Of a stretch of 62,743 bases of DNA, positions 27,077-36,896 are shown in pieces. A program made the translations under genes and the position numbers. The notes beneath the pieces were generated by a model. The model saw nothing but the letters and a program-made list of their open reading frames with translations, was not told the origin of the DNA and made no database searches. Source of the DNA: an uncultured Pelagibacteraceae bacterium (GTDB lineage: Bacteria; Pseudomonadota; Alphaproteobacteria; Pelagibacterales; Pelagibacteraceae); assembly GCA_902624045.1 (NCBI GenBank), contig CACNVX010000005.1, forward strand, positions 1 to 62,743, read 5' to 3'. The stretch's first letter is position 1, and every line of letters starts with the position of its first letter.

Positions 27077-27646
27077 ATGATCGATAAAGAATTACAAGAA
27101 CAAAATGAAAAAGTTGCGAGTAAAGATGATTTTCCAATAAATTGGATTGATAGAATTTCCTTATTTTTAAGCCATACAATCAAATATTTAATTCCCGTAA
27201 TTGTACTTGTAATGATGTACGAAATTTTTATGAGGTATATATTATTTAAACCAACCTTGTGGGCTAATGAATTATGTTTATGGTTGGCAGGGGTTTGTTA
27301 TTTAGTAGGTGGAATATACGCTACTAGATTAAGAAGCCATATTAGAATAGTGTTATTGTATGATTGGGTCAGTAGACCGACACAGAGAATATTTGATTTA
27401 ATAAGTACCATCATTATTGTTCTTTTTGCAGCAGCTGTAATTTATGGAGGTATGGAAGATGCATACAGATCATTCATAAATTGGGAGAGATTTGCTACTT
27501 ATTGGGATCCACCAATTCCTGCAACTATGAAGCCACTTACACTTATATGTGTATTTCTTATTGCCGTTCAATCTGTAAATAATTTGATTATTGATTGGAG
27601 AAATCCTAAAGAAAAACAATACGACCCTTCTAAAGAATTGAAATAA
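27077..27646 (+). CDS. dctQ: TRAP transporter small membrane subunit
   Basis: These 189 residues include four hydrophobic segments after a polar N-terminus of about 30 residues. The motif ANELCLWLAGVCYLVGGIYATR (split over helix 2) and the following SHIRI are hallmarks of DctQ. It forms the membrane complex with DctM, whose start is two bases after its stop. No Shine-Dalgarno precedes the ATG, and the gene follows the intercistronic hairpin, consistent with lower expression than the binding protein. Confidence 0.9.
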   Translation: MIDKELQEQNEKVASKDDFPINWIDRISLFLSHTIKYLIPVIVLVMMYEIFMRYILFKPTLWANELCLWLAGVCYLVGGIYATRLRSHIRIVLLYDWVSRPTQRIFDLISTIIIVLFAAAVIYGGMEDAYRSFINWERFATYWDPPIPATMKPLTLICVFLIAVQSVNNLIIDWRNPKEKQYDPSKELK

Positions 27647-27647
27647 A

Positions 27648-28964
27648 ATGGAAATAGGATCACTTTCACTAATACTTATAGTAGGATTATTACTTCTTAT
27701 ATCTATTGGTGTTCCAATGGGTTTTGCATCTGGTTTTATGGGTGCTGTACTAGTATTTTTATACATAGGTGAGCATGCGTTAGGCATATTGCTTTCAAGA
27801 TACTATTCTCTTGTTGTAACTTATTCTTTTTTGTCGGTGCCTTTATTTATTTTTATGGCCTCCTTACTCGAACGTTCGAACATAGCTAGAGATTTATATG
27901 ATGCCTTGAATGCGTGGCTAAGAAAAACTAGAGGAGGAGTAGGTGTTGTAACTGCCATCATGGCAACAATTATGGCTGCTATGAGTGGAATTATTGGAGG
28001 AGAAATAGTTTTATTAGGATTGATTGCACTACCTCAAATGTTGAGATTAAAATATGATCAAGATATGTCGATTGGTATTATCTGTGCATCAGGTTCATTA
28101 GGAACCATGATACCTCCCTCTATTGTTTTAATTATCTATGGATTGACAACAGAAACTTCAATTACAATGTTATTTCAAGAAGCAATAGTTCCAGGTTTGA
28201 TGATTTCAGGTTTGATAATCACTTACATTTTAATTAGAACAAGATTGCAGCCACATCTTGCACCATTAAGTGATGAGCCGCCATTAACTTTTAAAGAAAA
28301 AATTTCTTATCTACCAGGTCTTTTGCCACCAATTGGGATAGTGATAATTGTTTTGGGTTCAATCTATTCAGGAATAACAGGTATTACAGAAGCTGCTGGT
28401 ATGGGTGTTGTTGCTACATTAATTATAATTTTTGCTAGAAAGGAATTAACATGGTTCTTGTTTAAAGATGCATTAACTAGAACATTTAAAGCTTCAGGAA
28501 CTATTTTAACAATTACTTTTGGTGCAACAGTTTTAGCAGGCGCTTATTCTCTTGCCGGTGGTCCAAAATATGTAGCAGAAACTATTTTGGCTTATGATTT
28601 AAAACCAATGTATTTAATTTTCATGATGCAGATAATGTTTTTGATAATGGGAGCATTTATGGATTGGGTTGGAATTGTATTATTAGCAATGCCAGTATTT
28701 TTACCAATAGTTATAGCTCTTGGTTTTGATCCTATTTGGTTTGGAATATTATTTTGCGTAAATATGCAAGTTTCATTTTTAAGTCCACCCTTTGGACCCG
28801 CCGCTTTTTATTTAAAATCCGTTGCACCCCCACATATTTCTTTAACAGATATATTTAGAGGCTTTGCTCCATTTATAGTAATACAATTAATTGTATTAGC
28901 ATGTGTTATGTTCTTCCCAGAAGCAATGACACAAAACTTCCACGAGTTTAAACCTAAACCATGA
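27648..28964 (+). CDS. dctM: TRAP transporter large membrane subunit
   Basis: These 438 residues form about 12 membrane segments. Family marks include the IGVPMGFASGFMGA start, SVPLFIFMASLLERSNIARDLY, and the TMIPPSIVLIIYG and LSPPFGPAAFYLK loops, which correspond to the two repeat halves of the transport domain. It works with DctQ and the binding protein in sodium-driven uptake. The stop overlaps the following dehydrogenase by four bases, which ties uptake to the catabolic genes. Confidence 0.93.
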   Translation: MEIGSLSLILIVGLLLLISIGVPMGFASGFMGAVLVFLYIGEHALGILLSRYYSLVVTYSFLSVPLFIFMASLLERSNIARDLYDALNAWLRKTRGGVGVVTAIMATIMAAMSGIIGGEIVLLGLIALPQMLRLKYDQDMSIGIICASGSLGTMIPPSIVLIIYGLTTETSITMLFQEAIVPGLMISGLIITYILIRTRLQPHLAPLSDEPPLTFKEKISYLPGLLPPIGIVIIVLGSIYSGITGITEAAGMGVVATLIIIFARKELTWFLFKDALTRTFKASGTILTITFGATVLAGAYSLAGGPKYVAETILAYDLKPMYLIFMMQIMFLIMGAFMDWVGIVLLAMPVFLPIVIALGFDPIWFGILFCVNMQVSFLSPPFGPAAFYLKSVAPPHISLTDIFRGFAPFIVIQLIVLACVMFFPEAMTQNFHEFKPKP

Positions 28965-29830
28965 TGAAAATAGGTTTTATTGGTACAGGTCTTATGGGCC
29001 TACCAATGGCTAAAAATTTACTAAAATCAGGTTTTAATCTAAAAGCATTTAATCGTTCAATTAATAAAGCAGAACCTTTGAAAGAGTTTGGTGCTAAAAT
29101 ATCAAAAACTTTAAGCGAAGTTGTTAAAGATAATGATTTTATTATTACAATGTTAACAGATGATGGCGCTGTAGATGCAATAATGAATAATTCAGATTTG
29201 TTAAATAACTTAAAATCTGGATCAACTGTTATTGATATGAGTTCTGTTAAACCAACAACAGCAACAAAATATGGAAAAAGTCTAAAATCAAAAAATGTGA
29301 ACTATTTAGATGCACCGGTTTCAGGAGGAACTATTGGAGCTGAAGAAGCCTCTTTAGCTATAATGGTTGGTGGAGAACAAAGTATTTTTGATAACTCTAT
29401 AAATATTTTAAAAGCAATGGGAAATCCAACTTTGGTAGGCCCTATTGGCAGTGGACAAGTTTCAAAGTTAGCAAATCAAATTATAGTAGGAGTTACAATA
29501 GGAGCGGTTGCTGAGGCGATAACCTTATGTGAAAAAGCAGGCGCTGACCCAGTAAAATTAATTAAAGCTCTTTCTGGAGGTTGGGCAGATAGTAAAATTT
29601 TACAGACTCATGGAAAAAGAATGATTGATAAAGATTTTAGTCCAAAAGGTAAAACTTCTACTCATTTAAAAGATATGAATAACATTTTAGAGTGTGCAAA
29701 TTCATATAATACACATTTACCTATTTCAAATTTGGTGAAAGAAATGTATAAAACCCTTGTCGATAATGGTCTTGGAAACACTGATCATAGTTCACTTTAT
29801 AATGAAATCGAAAGGATAAATAAAAAATGA
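28961..29830 (+). CDS. Beta-hydroxyacid dehydrogenase (tartronate semialdehyde reductase-like)
   Basis: This 289-residue enzyme begins with the Rossmann motif IGFIGTGLMGLPMAKN. It has DAPVSGGTIGAEEASLAIMVGG (substrate loop, about residue 118 on) and the catalytic Lys in GQVSKLANQI. The sequence is closer to GarR/GlxR tartronate semialdehyde reductases than its neighbour at 19828-20685, though 3-hydroxyisobutyrate or other short hydroxyacids are possible. Four-base overlaps with dctM and with the next SDR place it firmly in a transport-catabolism operon. Confidence 0.87.
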   Translation: MMKIGFIGTGLMGLPMAKNLLKSGFNLKAFNRSINKAEPLKEFGAKISKTLSEVVKDNDFIITMLTDDGAVDAIMNNSDLLNNLKSGSTVIDMSSVKPTTATKYGKSLKSKNVNYLDAPVSGGTIGAEEASLAIMVGGEQSIFDNSINILKAMGNPTLVGPIGSGQVSKLANQIIVGVTIGAVAEAITLCEKAGADPVKLIKALSGGWADSKILQTHGKRMIDKDFSPKGKTSTHLKDMNNILECANSYNTHLPISNLVKEMYKTLVDNGLGNTDHSSLYNEIERINKK

Positions 29831-30570
29831 GTGGAAGATTAGAAGGAAAAAAAATTGTTGTAACAGCTGCAGGCCAGGGAATTGGAAAAGCAACAGCAAT
29901 TGCATTTCATAAAGAAGGCGCTCATGTCACTGCAACCGATTTAAATGATAAAACTTTAGCGGATTTAAATAAAGAATATCCTGAGATAAAAGTACAAAAG
30001 TTAGACTCGACAGACAATAATGTAATTATAGAATTTACTAAAACTTTAGATAAAGTTGATGTTTTGTTAAATGCTGTTGGATTTGTACATCATGGAACAA
30101 TATTAGAATGTGATGAAAAAGATTGGGATTTTTCTTCTAATGTAAACGTAAAGTCGATGTACTTTATGTGTAAAGCTATTTTACCTTTAATGATCAAACA
30201 AAATGGTGGAAGTATTATTAATATATCTTCATGTGCATCTAGTTTTAAAGGTTTTCCAAATAGATTTGTTTATGGAACAACAAAGGGAGCAGTTATTGGT
30301 TTAACAAAAGCGATTGCAGCAGATTTTGTTAAACAAAATATTAGATGTAATTCAATTGCTCCAGGAACGGTATTTTCACCTTCTTGGCAAGATAGGGTTA
30401 ATCAAAGCCCAGATCCTGTTCAGGCCAAAAAAGATTTTATAGCAAGACAACCCATGGGAAGATTAGGCACAGCAGAAGAAATAGCAGCTGTGGCTGTTTA
30501 TTTAGCTAGCGATGATGCAACATTTACAACAGGAAGTACAATTCATGTTGATGGTGGAATTTCAATATAA
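29827..30570 (+). CDS. SDR dehydrogenase, 2-keto-3-deoxy-L-fuconate dehydrogenase-like
   Basis: This 247-residue short-chain dehydrogenase has cofactor motif TAAGQGIGKA (residues 13-22), an NAVGF loop, the catalytic Ser in NISSCAS, and the YGTTK pair. The TAA variant of the usual TG motif and the overall pattern match the DHRS6/BDH2 branch. In bacteria that branch includes the enzyme oxidising 2-keto-3-deoxy-L-fuconate at C4. The FAH-type hydrolase next door is the known next step in that route. Substrate assignment rests on family and neighbours, and other 2-keto-3-deoxy acids are possible. Confidence 0.85.
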   Translation: MSGRLEGKKIVVTAAGQGIGKATAIAFHKEGAHVTATDLNDKTLADLNKEYPEIKVQKLDSTDNNVIIEFTKTLDKVDVLLNAVGFVHHGTILECDEKDWDFSSNVNVKSMYFMCKAILPLMIKQNGGSIINISSCASSFKGFPNRFVYGTTKGAVIGLTKAIAADFVKQNIRCNSIAPGTVFSPSWQDRVNQSPDPVQAKKDFIARQPMGRLGTAEEIAAVAVYLASDDATFTTGSTIHVDGGISI

Positions 30571-30591
30571 TTAAACAACAAAAGGATAAAT

Positions 30592-31434
30592 ATGAAATTA
30601 TTACGAGTAGGACAAAAAGGAAGCGAAAAGCCAGGTGTTTTAGATAAAGATGGCAAAATCAGAGATATAAGTTCTCATGTTAAAGATTTAAATCCTGATC
30701 ATTTAAATTTTGAAACTATTTCTAAATTACAAAGTGCTGATTTAACTTCTTTACCAGAATTATCTGCAAGTGATCGAATAGGATCTTGTATTACTAAACC
30801 AGGTAAATTTGTAGCTATCGGATTAAATTATTCTGATCATGCTGCCGAAACCGGAGCTGATGTTCCTTCTGAACCAATAGTTTTTATGAAAGCAACTAGT
30901 TGTATAGTTGGACCTAATGATGATGTTGAAATAGTTTCTGGATCTAAAAAATTAGACTGGGAAGTTGAACTTGGGATTATTATAGGTAAAGAAACAAAAC
31001 ATATTTCTGAAAATCAAGCTCAAGATCATATTCTAGGCTATTGTTTGGTTAATGATGTAAGTGAAAGAGAATGGCAAATTGAAAAAATGGGTCAATGGGT
31101 TAAAGGAAAATCTCATGATACCTATGGACCTATTGGCCCTTACTTTGTTACAAAAGATGAAATTGCAGATGTTAATAATTTAAAAATGAGTTTAGATGTT
31201 AATGGAAAAAGAATGCAAACAGGTAATACAAGCACAATGATATTTAACGTCGATGTGATTGTCTCTTATTTAAGTAAATACATGTCTCTTCAAGCAGGAG
31301 ATATAATTACAACTGGAACACCTCCAGGAGTTGGTATGGGAATGAAACCTCAACAGTTTTTAAAAGCAGGTGATACTATGAAATTATCAATTGAAAATCT
31401 AGGAGAGCAAAACTCTAAGGTAGTTGCTTTATAA
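30592..31434 (+). CDS. FAH-family hydrolase, 2,4-diketo-3-deoxy-L-fuconate hydrolase-like
   Basis: This 280-residue fumarylacetoacetate-hydrolase-fold protein has a short N-terminal domain and a core starting at FVAIGLNYSDHAAE. Metal ligands are seen in DWEVELG (two Glu) and in CLVNDVSERE (Asp). The substrate loop GKSHDTYGPIGP and the TTGTPPGVGMGM turn follow. Close relatives are annotated as ureidoglycolate lyase or 2,4-diketo-3-deoxy-L-fuconate hydrolase, which cleaves to pyruvate and lactate. The adjacent SDR favours the latter. An AAAGGATAA ribosome site precedes the ATG. Confidence 0.87.
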   Translation: MKLLRVGQKGSEKPGVLDKDGKIRDISSHVKDLNPDHLNFETISKLQSADLTSLPELSASDRIGSCITKPGKFVAIGLNYSDHAAETGADVPSEPIVFMKATSCIVGPNDDVEIVSGSKKLDWEVELGIIIGKETKHISENQAQDHILGYCLVNDVSEREWQIEKMGQWVKGKSHDTYGPIGPYFVTKDEIADVNNLKMSLDVNGKRMQTGNTSTMIFNVDVIVSYLSKYMSLQAGDIITTGTPPGVGMGMKPQQFLKAGDTMKLSIENLGEQNSKVVAL

Positions 31435-31440
31435 TTAATT

Positions 31441-32613
31441 GTGAAAATAACTTCTATTAAAAGTCATGTGCTTAGATATGAGTTAGAAAAAGAGCTTGGT
31501 TATTCACAACAATATTACAAACATCGTACAGCCCATCTAGTTGAAGTCCAAACGGACGAAGGAATAACGGGTTGGGGTGAATGTTTTGGTCCAGGAAATA
31601 TAGCATTAGCTAACAAGTTTATCGTGGAAAAGGTTATACAGCCTTTAGTAATTGGTGAAGACCCTTTAAATAAAGAACATATCTGGCAAAAAGTTTACAA
31701 TCTTTTAAGAGATAGTGGTCAAAAGGGCATGCCAATTCAAGCATTATCAGGAGTGGATATTGCTTTATGGGATATTCTTGGAAAGAAAACAAACTCTCCT
31801 CTTTATCAACTTGTTGGTGGTAAATGTAACAATGAAGTTCCAGTTTATGGATATGGAATGATGTTACAAAAAAAAACAGTTGATGAATTGATTGACCTGT
31901 TCAAAGAAGAGTCTAAGCAAATAAAATTAAAAAATTTTAAAGCTATGAAAATGAAAGTTGGATTAGGTCCGAAAGAAGATTTAAAGCTAGTTCAAGCTGT
32001 AAGAGACTCTATTGGAAAAGATTTTAAATTAATGGTCGATGCAAATCATGCTTATAATTTAAAAGATGCTCTTTATGTCGGAAAAGGTTTAGATGAACTC
32101 GATATTTATTGGTTTGAAGAACCTGTTGCCCCTGAAGATTATGGTGGTTATAGGGAATTAAAGCAAAACATCTCTACTAGTATTGCAGGAGGGGAGGCTG
32201 AATTTACCAAATATGGTTGGAATAAATTGATATCAAGCAAATGCATAGATATAGCTCAACCAGAGGTTTGTGGACTTGGGGGTATTACCGAGTATTTGAA
32301 AGTTGCAGCATTAGCTCAAGCAAATTTTGTTCCAGTAGTTAATCATGTATGGGGCTCTGCAATTAGTATTGCTGTTAACCTACATTTGCTAACAGCTCAG
32401 CCAGATATGCCTGGTGGCTTATTTCCATCTAAATCAATGCTCGAGTTTGATACAACAGAAAACAATATTTTTATCACAGATTTGCCAAAAGAAGAATTTT
32501 CAATTTTAGATCAAGTTAAAAACAATAACGGTTTTGCATCAATAACAGACAATATAGGTATTGGTATTAATCCTGATGAAGATTTTATTAAAGAGTTTGG
32601 TGTAAATGAATAA
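31441..32613 (+). CDS. Mandelate racemase/enolase-superfamily enzyme
   Basis: This 390-residue enolase-superfamily member has the basic residues in MKMKVG near residue 178, metal ligands in VDANH, WFEEPV and AGGEAE, and a catalytic His in VNHVWG. This pattern fits acid-sugar dehydratases and also galactarolactone cycloisomerases, which have a similar HVWG site. It starts at GTG six bases after the FAH hydrolase and overlaps the lactonase by eight bases, so it belongs to the same pathway. The precise substrate is open: an aldonate, or a sugar lactone. Confidence 0.85.
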   Translation: MKITSIKSHVLRYELEKELGYSQQYYKHRTAHLVEVQTDEGITGWGECFGPGNIALANKFIVEKVIQPLVIGEDPLNKEHIWQKVYNLLRDSGQKGMPIQALSGVDIALWDILGKKTNSPLYQLVGGKCNNEVPVYGYGMMLQKKTVDELIDLFKEESKQIKLKNFKAMKMKVGLGPKEDLKLVQAVRDSIGKDFKLMVDANHAYNLKDALYVGKGLDELDIYWFEEPVAPEDYGGYRELKQNISTSIAGGEAEFTKYGWNKLISSKCIDIAQPEVCGLGGITEYLKVAALAQANFVPVVNHVWGSAISIAVNLHLLTAQPDMPGGLFPSKSMLEFDTTENNIFITDLPKEEFSILDQVKNNNGFASITDNIGIGINPDEDFIKEFGVNE

Positions 32614-33517
32614 AATAGAAACCTCTGAACCAAAACCTCTTTGGAAAATAAGATGCACTCTTGGTGAAGGAACATTGTGGGTAAGAGAGCATAACTCGAT
32701 TTACTTTGTAGATATTAAAAAAAAGAAAATTTGTTCTTTAAATATTAAGAGCAAAAAGAAGAAAATATTTAGAGTAAATAAAGAAATAGGTTTTATTGCT
32801 CATATTAAAGATCATATTTTTATTCTAGGTCTTCAGGGAGAATTAAGAATTCAAAATTTAAAATCAAAAAAAATTTTTAAATCAATAAAGATAGAACCAA
32901 ATTTGAAATTAAATAGAATTAACGATGGAAAAACAGACCCTGCTGGCAATCTTTGGTTTGGTACGATGGATAACCTCGAAAGAAAAATTGAAAATGGATC
33001 CTTATATAAATTAGATAAAAATTTAAAATTAATAAAAGTAGACAAAAATTATAGAATAACTAATGGACCAGCTTTTATTGACTCATATAATTTTTATCAT
33101 ACAGATAGTCCAAAAAAAAAGATTTATAAAATTAGGATAAACAAACAAAACAAAATAGTTAGTAAAAAAATATTTAAAAAATTTTCCCCTGAGGAAGGTT
33201 CACCCGATGGAATGACTTTAGATAAATATAAAAATTTGTGGGTAGCTCATTTTCATGGTGCTTGTATTTCTGTATTTGACAAAACTGCAAAATTAATTCA
33301 TAGAATTAAATTTCCAGCAAAAAATATTACTAATTGCGCATTTGGCGGTAAAAATACTAAAGAACTTTACGTTTCGACTGCCACAAAAGGGATGAACAAA
33401 GCAGATTTGGAAAAATTTAGATATTCTGGCTTCTTTTTTAGTGTAAAAACTAACTCGAGAGGAATTTTACAGAAAAAATTTATTTTAAGTAATGAAGAAA
33501 AAAGATCTTTACTATGA
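32606..33517 (+). CDS. SMP-30/gluconolactonase-family lactonase
   Basis: This 303-residue six-bladed beta-propeller protein has divalent-metal ligands of the SMP-30 family in LGEGTLW (Glu), in the NDGKTDPAGNLWFGTM segment (Asn), and in SPDGMTLD (Asp). It would open a sugar 1,4- or 1,5-lactone to the free acid, the substrate of the neighbouring dehydratases. No signal peptide is present, so the action is cytoplasmic. It overlaps the enolase-type gene by eight bases and the ppc gene by 26 bases. It is unusually Lys-rich even for this AT-rich genome. Confidence 0.88.
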   Translation: MNKIETSEPKPLWKIRCTLGEGTLWVREHNSIYFVDIKKKKICSLNIKSKKKKIFRVNKEIGFIAHIKDHIFILGLQGELRIQNLKSKKIFKSIKIEPNLKLNRINDGKTDPAGNLWFGTMDNLERKIENGSLYKLDKNLKLIKVDKNYRITNGPAFIDSYNFYHTDSPKKKIYKIRINKQNKIVSKKIFKKFSPEEGSPDGMTLDKYKNLWVAHFHGACISVFDKTAKLIHRIKFPAKNITNCAFGGKNTKELYVSTATKGMNKADLEKFRYSGFFFSVKTNSRGILQKKFILSNEEKRSLL

Positions 33518-36179
33518 GCGAATACCCACAAAACTTTTAAGAGAAGACATAAGGTATCTTGGAAATATATTAGGCAGTGTTATAAAAAAACAAGAGGGTA
33601 AAAAATTTTTTAATTTAGTTGAAAAAATAAGAAAATTATCTAAAGCAAATAAATCAAATAATACTAGCAAACATTCTAATAATAAAATCATTAAAGAAAT
33701 TAAGAAATTAAACCCAAGAAATACTCTTAAACTTACAAGAGCTTTTACTCATTTTATGAATTTTATTAACCTTGCAGAATCGATTGATGCATCAAGAAGT
33801 CTTAATATTTATGAAAATGACAGAAAAAATATTTCAAACAAAAATATATTCATCGAGGAAATTTTTGAAGAACTATTTAAAAACAAAAAGATATCAGATA
33901 CTAAAATATACAATCTTGCTAAAAATTTGAATATAGGAATTGTTCTAACTGCGCATCCAACAGAGGTCAAAAGAAGAACTTTAATTCAGAAATATCATAC
34001 GATTACAGAAATACTAGAGCAAAGAGAACTCTTAAAGAATTTTCCTACGAAATTAAAATTACTTGATAAAAAACTTTATGATGAGTTTACCATCATATGG
34101 AATACGGATGATCTTAAGAGGGTGAGGCCAACACCGTTTGATGAAGCTAGGTGGGGCTTAGCAATTATCGAGGATAGTTTGTGGGATACAATACCAAAAG
34201 TCTATCGAAGACTTAATTCAATATTTCTTCAAAACATGGGAAAAGGATTACCAAAAAATTTTAATCCAATTGAGTTCGGCTCATGGATGGGCGGAGATAG
34301 AGATGGGAATCCTTATGTAACCTCTAAAGTAACCAAAGAAGTTATTCTTTTATCTCGCTGGGAAGCTGCGAAACTTTATGAAAAAGCTCTTACTAAAATT
34401 ATAAGATCATACTCAATGCAAAATTGCTCTAAAAAAATTCTTAACAAAGTAGGGGTTACTTTTGAACCTTACAGAGTTTTTCTAAGACCTTTAAGAGATA
34501 AGATGAGAAATACACATAGATTGATTGAACAACATTTAATACATAAAAAACCACTAGATCAAAGCAAGTTATTGAATACTAAGGAGGAAATTTTAAAGCC
34601 TCTTAGAATTGTGAGGGAGTCTTTAGAGGAAAATCAAAACGAGAATATTGCAAACGGTGAATTACTTGATTTGATGAGAAGAGCAAAATGCTTTGGCATA
34701 AATTTAGCTAGGCTAGATATTAGACAAGAGTCTTCTAGACATACTCAATTAATGAATGAAATAATTAAGAAAAAATATAATAAAAACTATGATAAATTAT
34801 CTGAAGATAAAAAAGTTAACCTTCTAAAAAAATTAATTTTATCTAAAAAAAATATTATTAATAAATTTAATTTTAAAAATATGGAGAACAGGGAAGTATG
34901 GTCTACTTTTCAAGCTCTAGCTGAAGAGCCTGCAGAGTGTTTGGGTGCATATGTAATTTCCATGACGACATCTGCATCTGATATTTTATCAATTTTATTT
35001 TTACAAAAAGAAGCAAAAATTAAAGAAAAGCTAAGGGTTGTTCCTCTATTTGAAACTTTAGATGATTTAATAAATGCTAAATCAATTATGGAAAACTTAT
35101 TTTCAAGACCTTGGTACCGGAAGCTAATAAAAAATAAACAGGAAGTTATGATTGGTTACTCAGACTCAAGTAAAGATGCTGGAAAAATGTGTGCAAGTTG
35201 GCATCAGTATAAGGCTCAAGAACAAATTGTAAAATTAGCAAAAAAATTTGGTATAAATATCGTTTTTTTCCATGGTAGAGGTGGTTCGGCTGGAAGAGGT
35301 GGAGGACCCATACAGGCAACTTTAAGATCACAACCTCCTAACTCCGTGAATGGAAAAATCAGAATTACAGATCAAGGAGAAGTAATTCAGCAAAAATATG
35401 GATATGAACCTTTAGCTAATTATAATTTGTGTAGCTATATTGGTGCTGTAACTGAAGCAACTCTAAATCCACCACCTGTCCCAAAAAACACCTGGAGAAA
35501 CTTAATTGAAAGAATGTCAGATATTTCAAAGAATTCTTATAGAAAAAATATTAATCAAAGCTCAGAATTTATAAAGTATTTCAAAACTGTTACTCCACAT
35601 GTTGCTTTGGGAAAATTATCTATAGGCTCAAGACCATCAAAGAGGAAAAATGTTGATAATATAAAAAGTTTAAGGGCAATTCCTTGGGTATTTGCTTGGA
35701 CACAAATACGTTTAATGTTACCAGCTTGGCTAGGAAGTGCTGAAGCATTGAGATATGCTAACATAAAACAATTTAGAAAAACTCTTTACGACATGGAAAA
35801 AAATTGGCCATTTTTTAATTCAATGCTTGATATGTTAGATATGGTAATTTCAAAAGCTGATCCTGATATATCTAAAATTTATGAAGAATATTTAGCTGAT
35901 GAAAAATTAAAAAGAGTTGGTCAAAAACTTAGATATCAATTCAAAGCAATAAAGGAGCTTAATAAAAATATTACACCTAGAGAAATTATTAAATTAAGAA
36001 AAGAATTTAGAACCTCAGTAATAGTTAGAAATATTTACTCAGAAGTATTAAATATTATTCAGCCAATAGTAATAAGTAAAATTAAAAAAAATAAAAATAA
36101 TAATAATAAAAAATATCTCAACGACTCCCTCCTTACATCAATTGCTGGCATTTCTGCTGCTATGAAAAATACTGGTTAA
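33492..36179 (+). CDS. ppc: Phosphoenolpyruvate carboxylase
   Basis: This 895-residue enzyme, normal length for bacterial PEPC, fixes bicarbonate onto PEP to give oxaloacetate. The catalytic His is in TAHPTEVKRRT near residue 152. Later motifs include GSWMGGDRDGNPYVT, the GYSDSSKDAG loop, FHGRGGSAGRGGGP, and the invariant C-terminal NTG. The start overlaps the upstream lactonase by 26 bases, and CcdA starts directly after the stop. It replenishes the TCA cycle and would balance growth on C2 or C3 products. The assignment is secure. Confidence 0.97.
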   Translation: MKKKDLYYERIPTKLLREDIRYLGNILGSVIKKQEGKKFFNLVEKIRKLSKANKSNNTSKHSNNKIIKEIKKLNPRNTLKLTRAFTHFMNFINLAESIDASRSLNIYENDRKNISNKNIFIEEIFEELFKNKKISDTKIYNLAKNLNIGIVLTAHPTEVKRRTLIQKYHTITEILEQRELLKNFPTKLKLLDKKLYDEFTIIWNTDDLKRVRPTPFDEARWGLAIIEDSLWDTIPKVYRRLNSIFLQNMGKGLPKNFNPIEFGSWMGGDRDGNPYVTSKVTKEVILLSRWEAAKLYEKALTKIIRSYSMQNCSKKILNKVGVTFEPYRVFLRPLRDKMRNTHRLIEQHLIHKKPLDQSKLLNTKEEILKPLRIVRESLEENQNENIANGELLDLMRRAKCFGINLARLDIRQESSRHTQLMNEIIKKKYNKNYDKLSEDKKVNLLKKLILSKKNIINKFNFKNMENREVWSTFQALAEEPAECLGAYVISMTTSASDILSILFLQKEAKIKEKLRVVPLFETLDDLINAKSIMENLFSRPWYRKLIKNKQEVMIGYSDSSKDAGKMCASWHQYKAQEQIVKLAKKFGINIVFFHGRGGSAGRGGGPIQATLRSQPPNSVNGKIRITDQGEVIQQKYGYEPLANYNLCSYIGAVTEATLNPPPVPKNTWRNLIERMSDISKNSYRKNINQSSEFIKYFKTVTPHVALGKLSIGSRPSKRKNVDNIKSLRAIPWVFAWTQIRLMLPAWLGSAEALRYANIKQFRKTLYDMEKNWPFFNSMLDMLDMVISKADPDISKIYEEYLADEKLKRVGQKLRYQFKAIKELNKNITPREIIKLRKEFRTSVIVRNIYSEVLNIIQPIVISKIKKNKNNNNKKYLNDSLLTSIAGISAAMKNTG

Positions 36180-36887
36180 ATGATAGAATTTTTAATTGCA
36201 TTCGGAGCTGGGCTTATTAGTTTTTTGTCTCCATGCGTATTACCTTTAATACCTGGTTACATTTCTTATATCTCAGGTCAGTCTTTGCAAAATATATTAG
36301 AGACTAAAAAAATTAATTTATTTTCTTTAATTCTATTTTGTTTGGGATTTTCAAGTGTCTTTGTAATTTTAGGAGCTTCTGCATCATTTTTAGGAAATAT
36401 ACTTTTACAAAATTCAGAGTTTTTAAGAATAATTGCAGGTATTATAATAATTATTTTTTCACTTCAATTAATTGGGATATTAAATTTACCATATTTAAAT
36501 TTTGAAAAAAGATTTGATGCTAAAGAATCAAGAAATATTCTTTTTCCATATGTGATTGGATTAGCTTTTGGTTTTGGTTGGACACCATGTATTGGTCCAA
36601 TCTTAGGTTCAATTTTGGCTTTAGCATCTATTGAAGAAACTTTATCTAGAGCAATAATGTTGTTAATTTTTTATTCATTAGGTCTTGCTATTCCGTTTAT
36701 TTTGTCTGGATATTTAATTCAGAGATTTTTGCTATTTTCTAAAAATTTTAAGAAAAATATTAATTTGATCTCAAAAATTGGAGGAATAACTCTGTTAGTT
36801 ACAGGTATTTTAATTTTAACCAATCAATTACAAGCTATTGGTTTTTATATTATTGAAATCTTTCCTTTTATGCAAAAATTCGGATAA
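36180..36887 (+). CDS. ccdA: Cytochrome c biogenesis / thiol-disulfide transporter, CcdA type
   Basis: This 235-residue membrane protein has six helices. The conserved Cys residues sit in SPCVLPLIPGYISY (helix 1) and GWTPCIGPILG (helix 4). CcdA moves electrons from cytoplasmic thioredoxin to periplasmic apocytochrome or other thiol proteins. No other cytochrome maturation genes are adjacent. It begins on the base after the ppc stop. Confidence 0.93.
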   Translation: MIEFLIAFGAGLISFLSPCVLPLIPGYISYISGQSLQNILETKKINLFSLILFCLGFSSVFVILGASASFLGNILLQNSEFLRIIAGIIIIIFSLQLIGILNLPYLNFEKRFDAKESRNILFPYVIGLAFGFGWTPCIGPILGSILALASIEETLSRAIMLLIFYSLGLAIPFILSGYLIQRFLLFSKNFKKNINLISKIGGITLLVTGILILTNQLQAIGFYIIEIFPFMQKFG

Positions 36888-36896
36888 AAGGTATTC

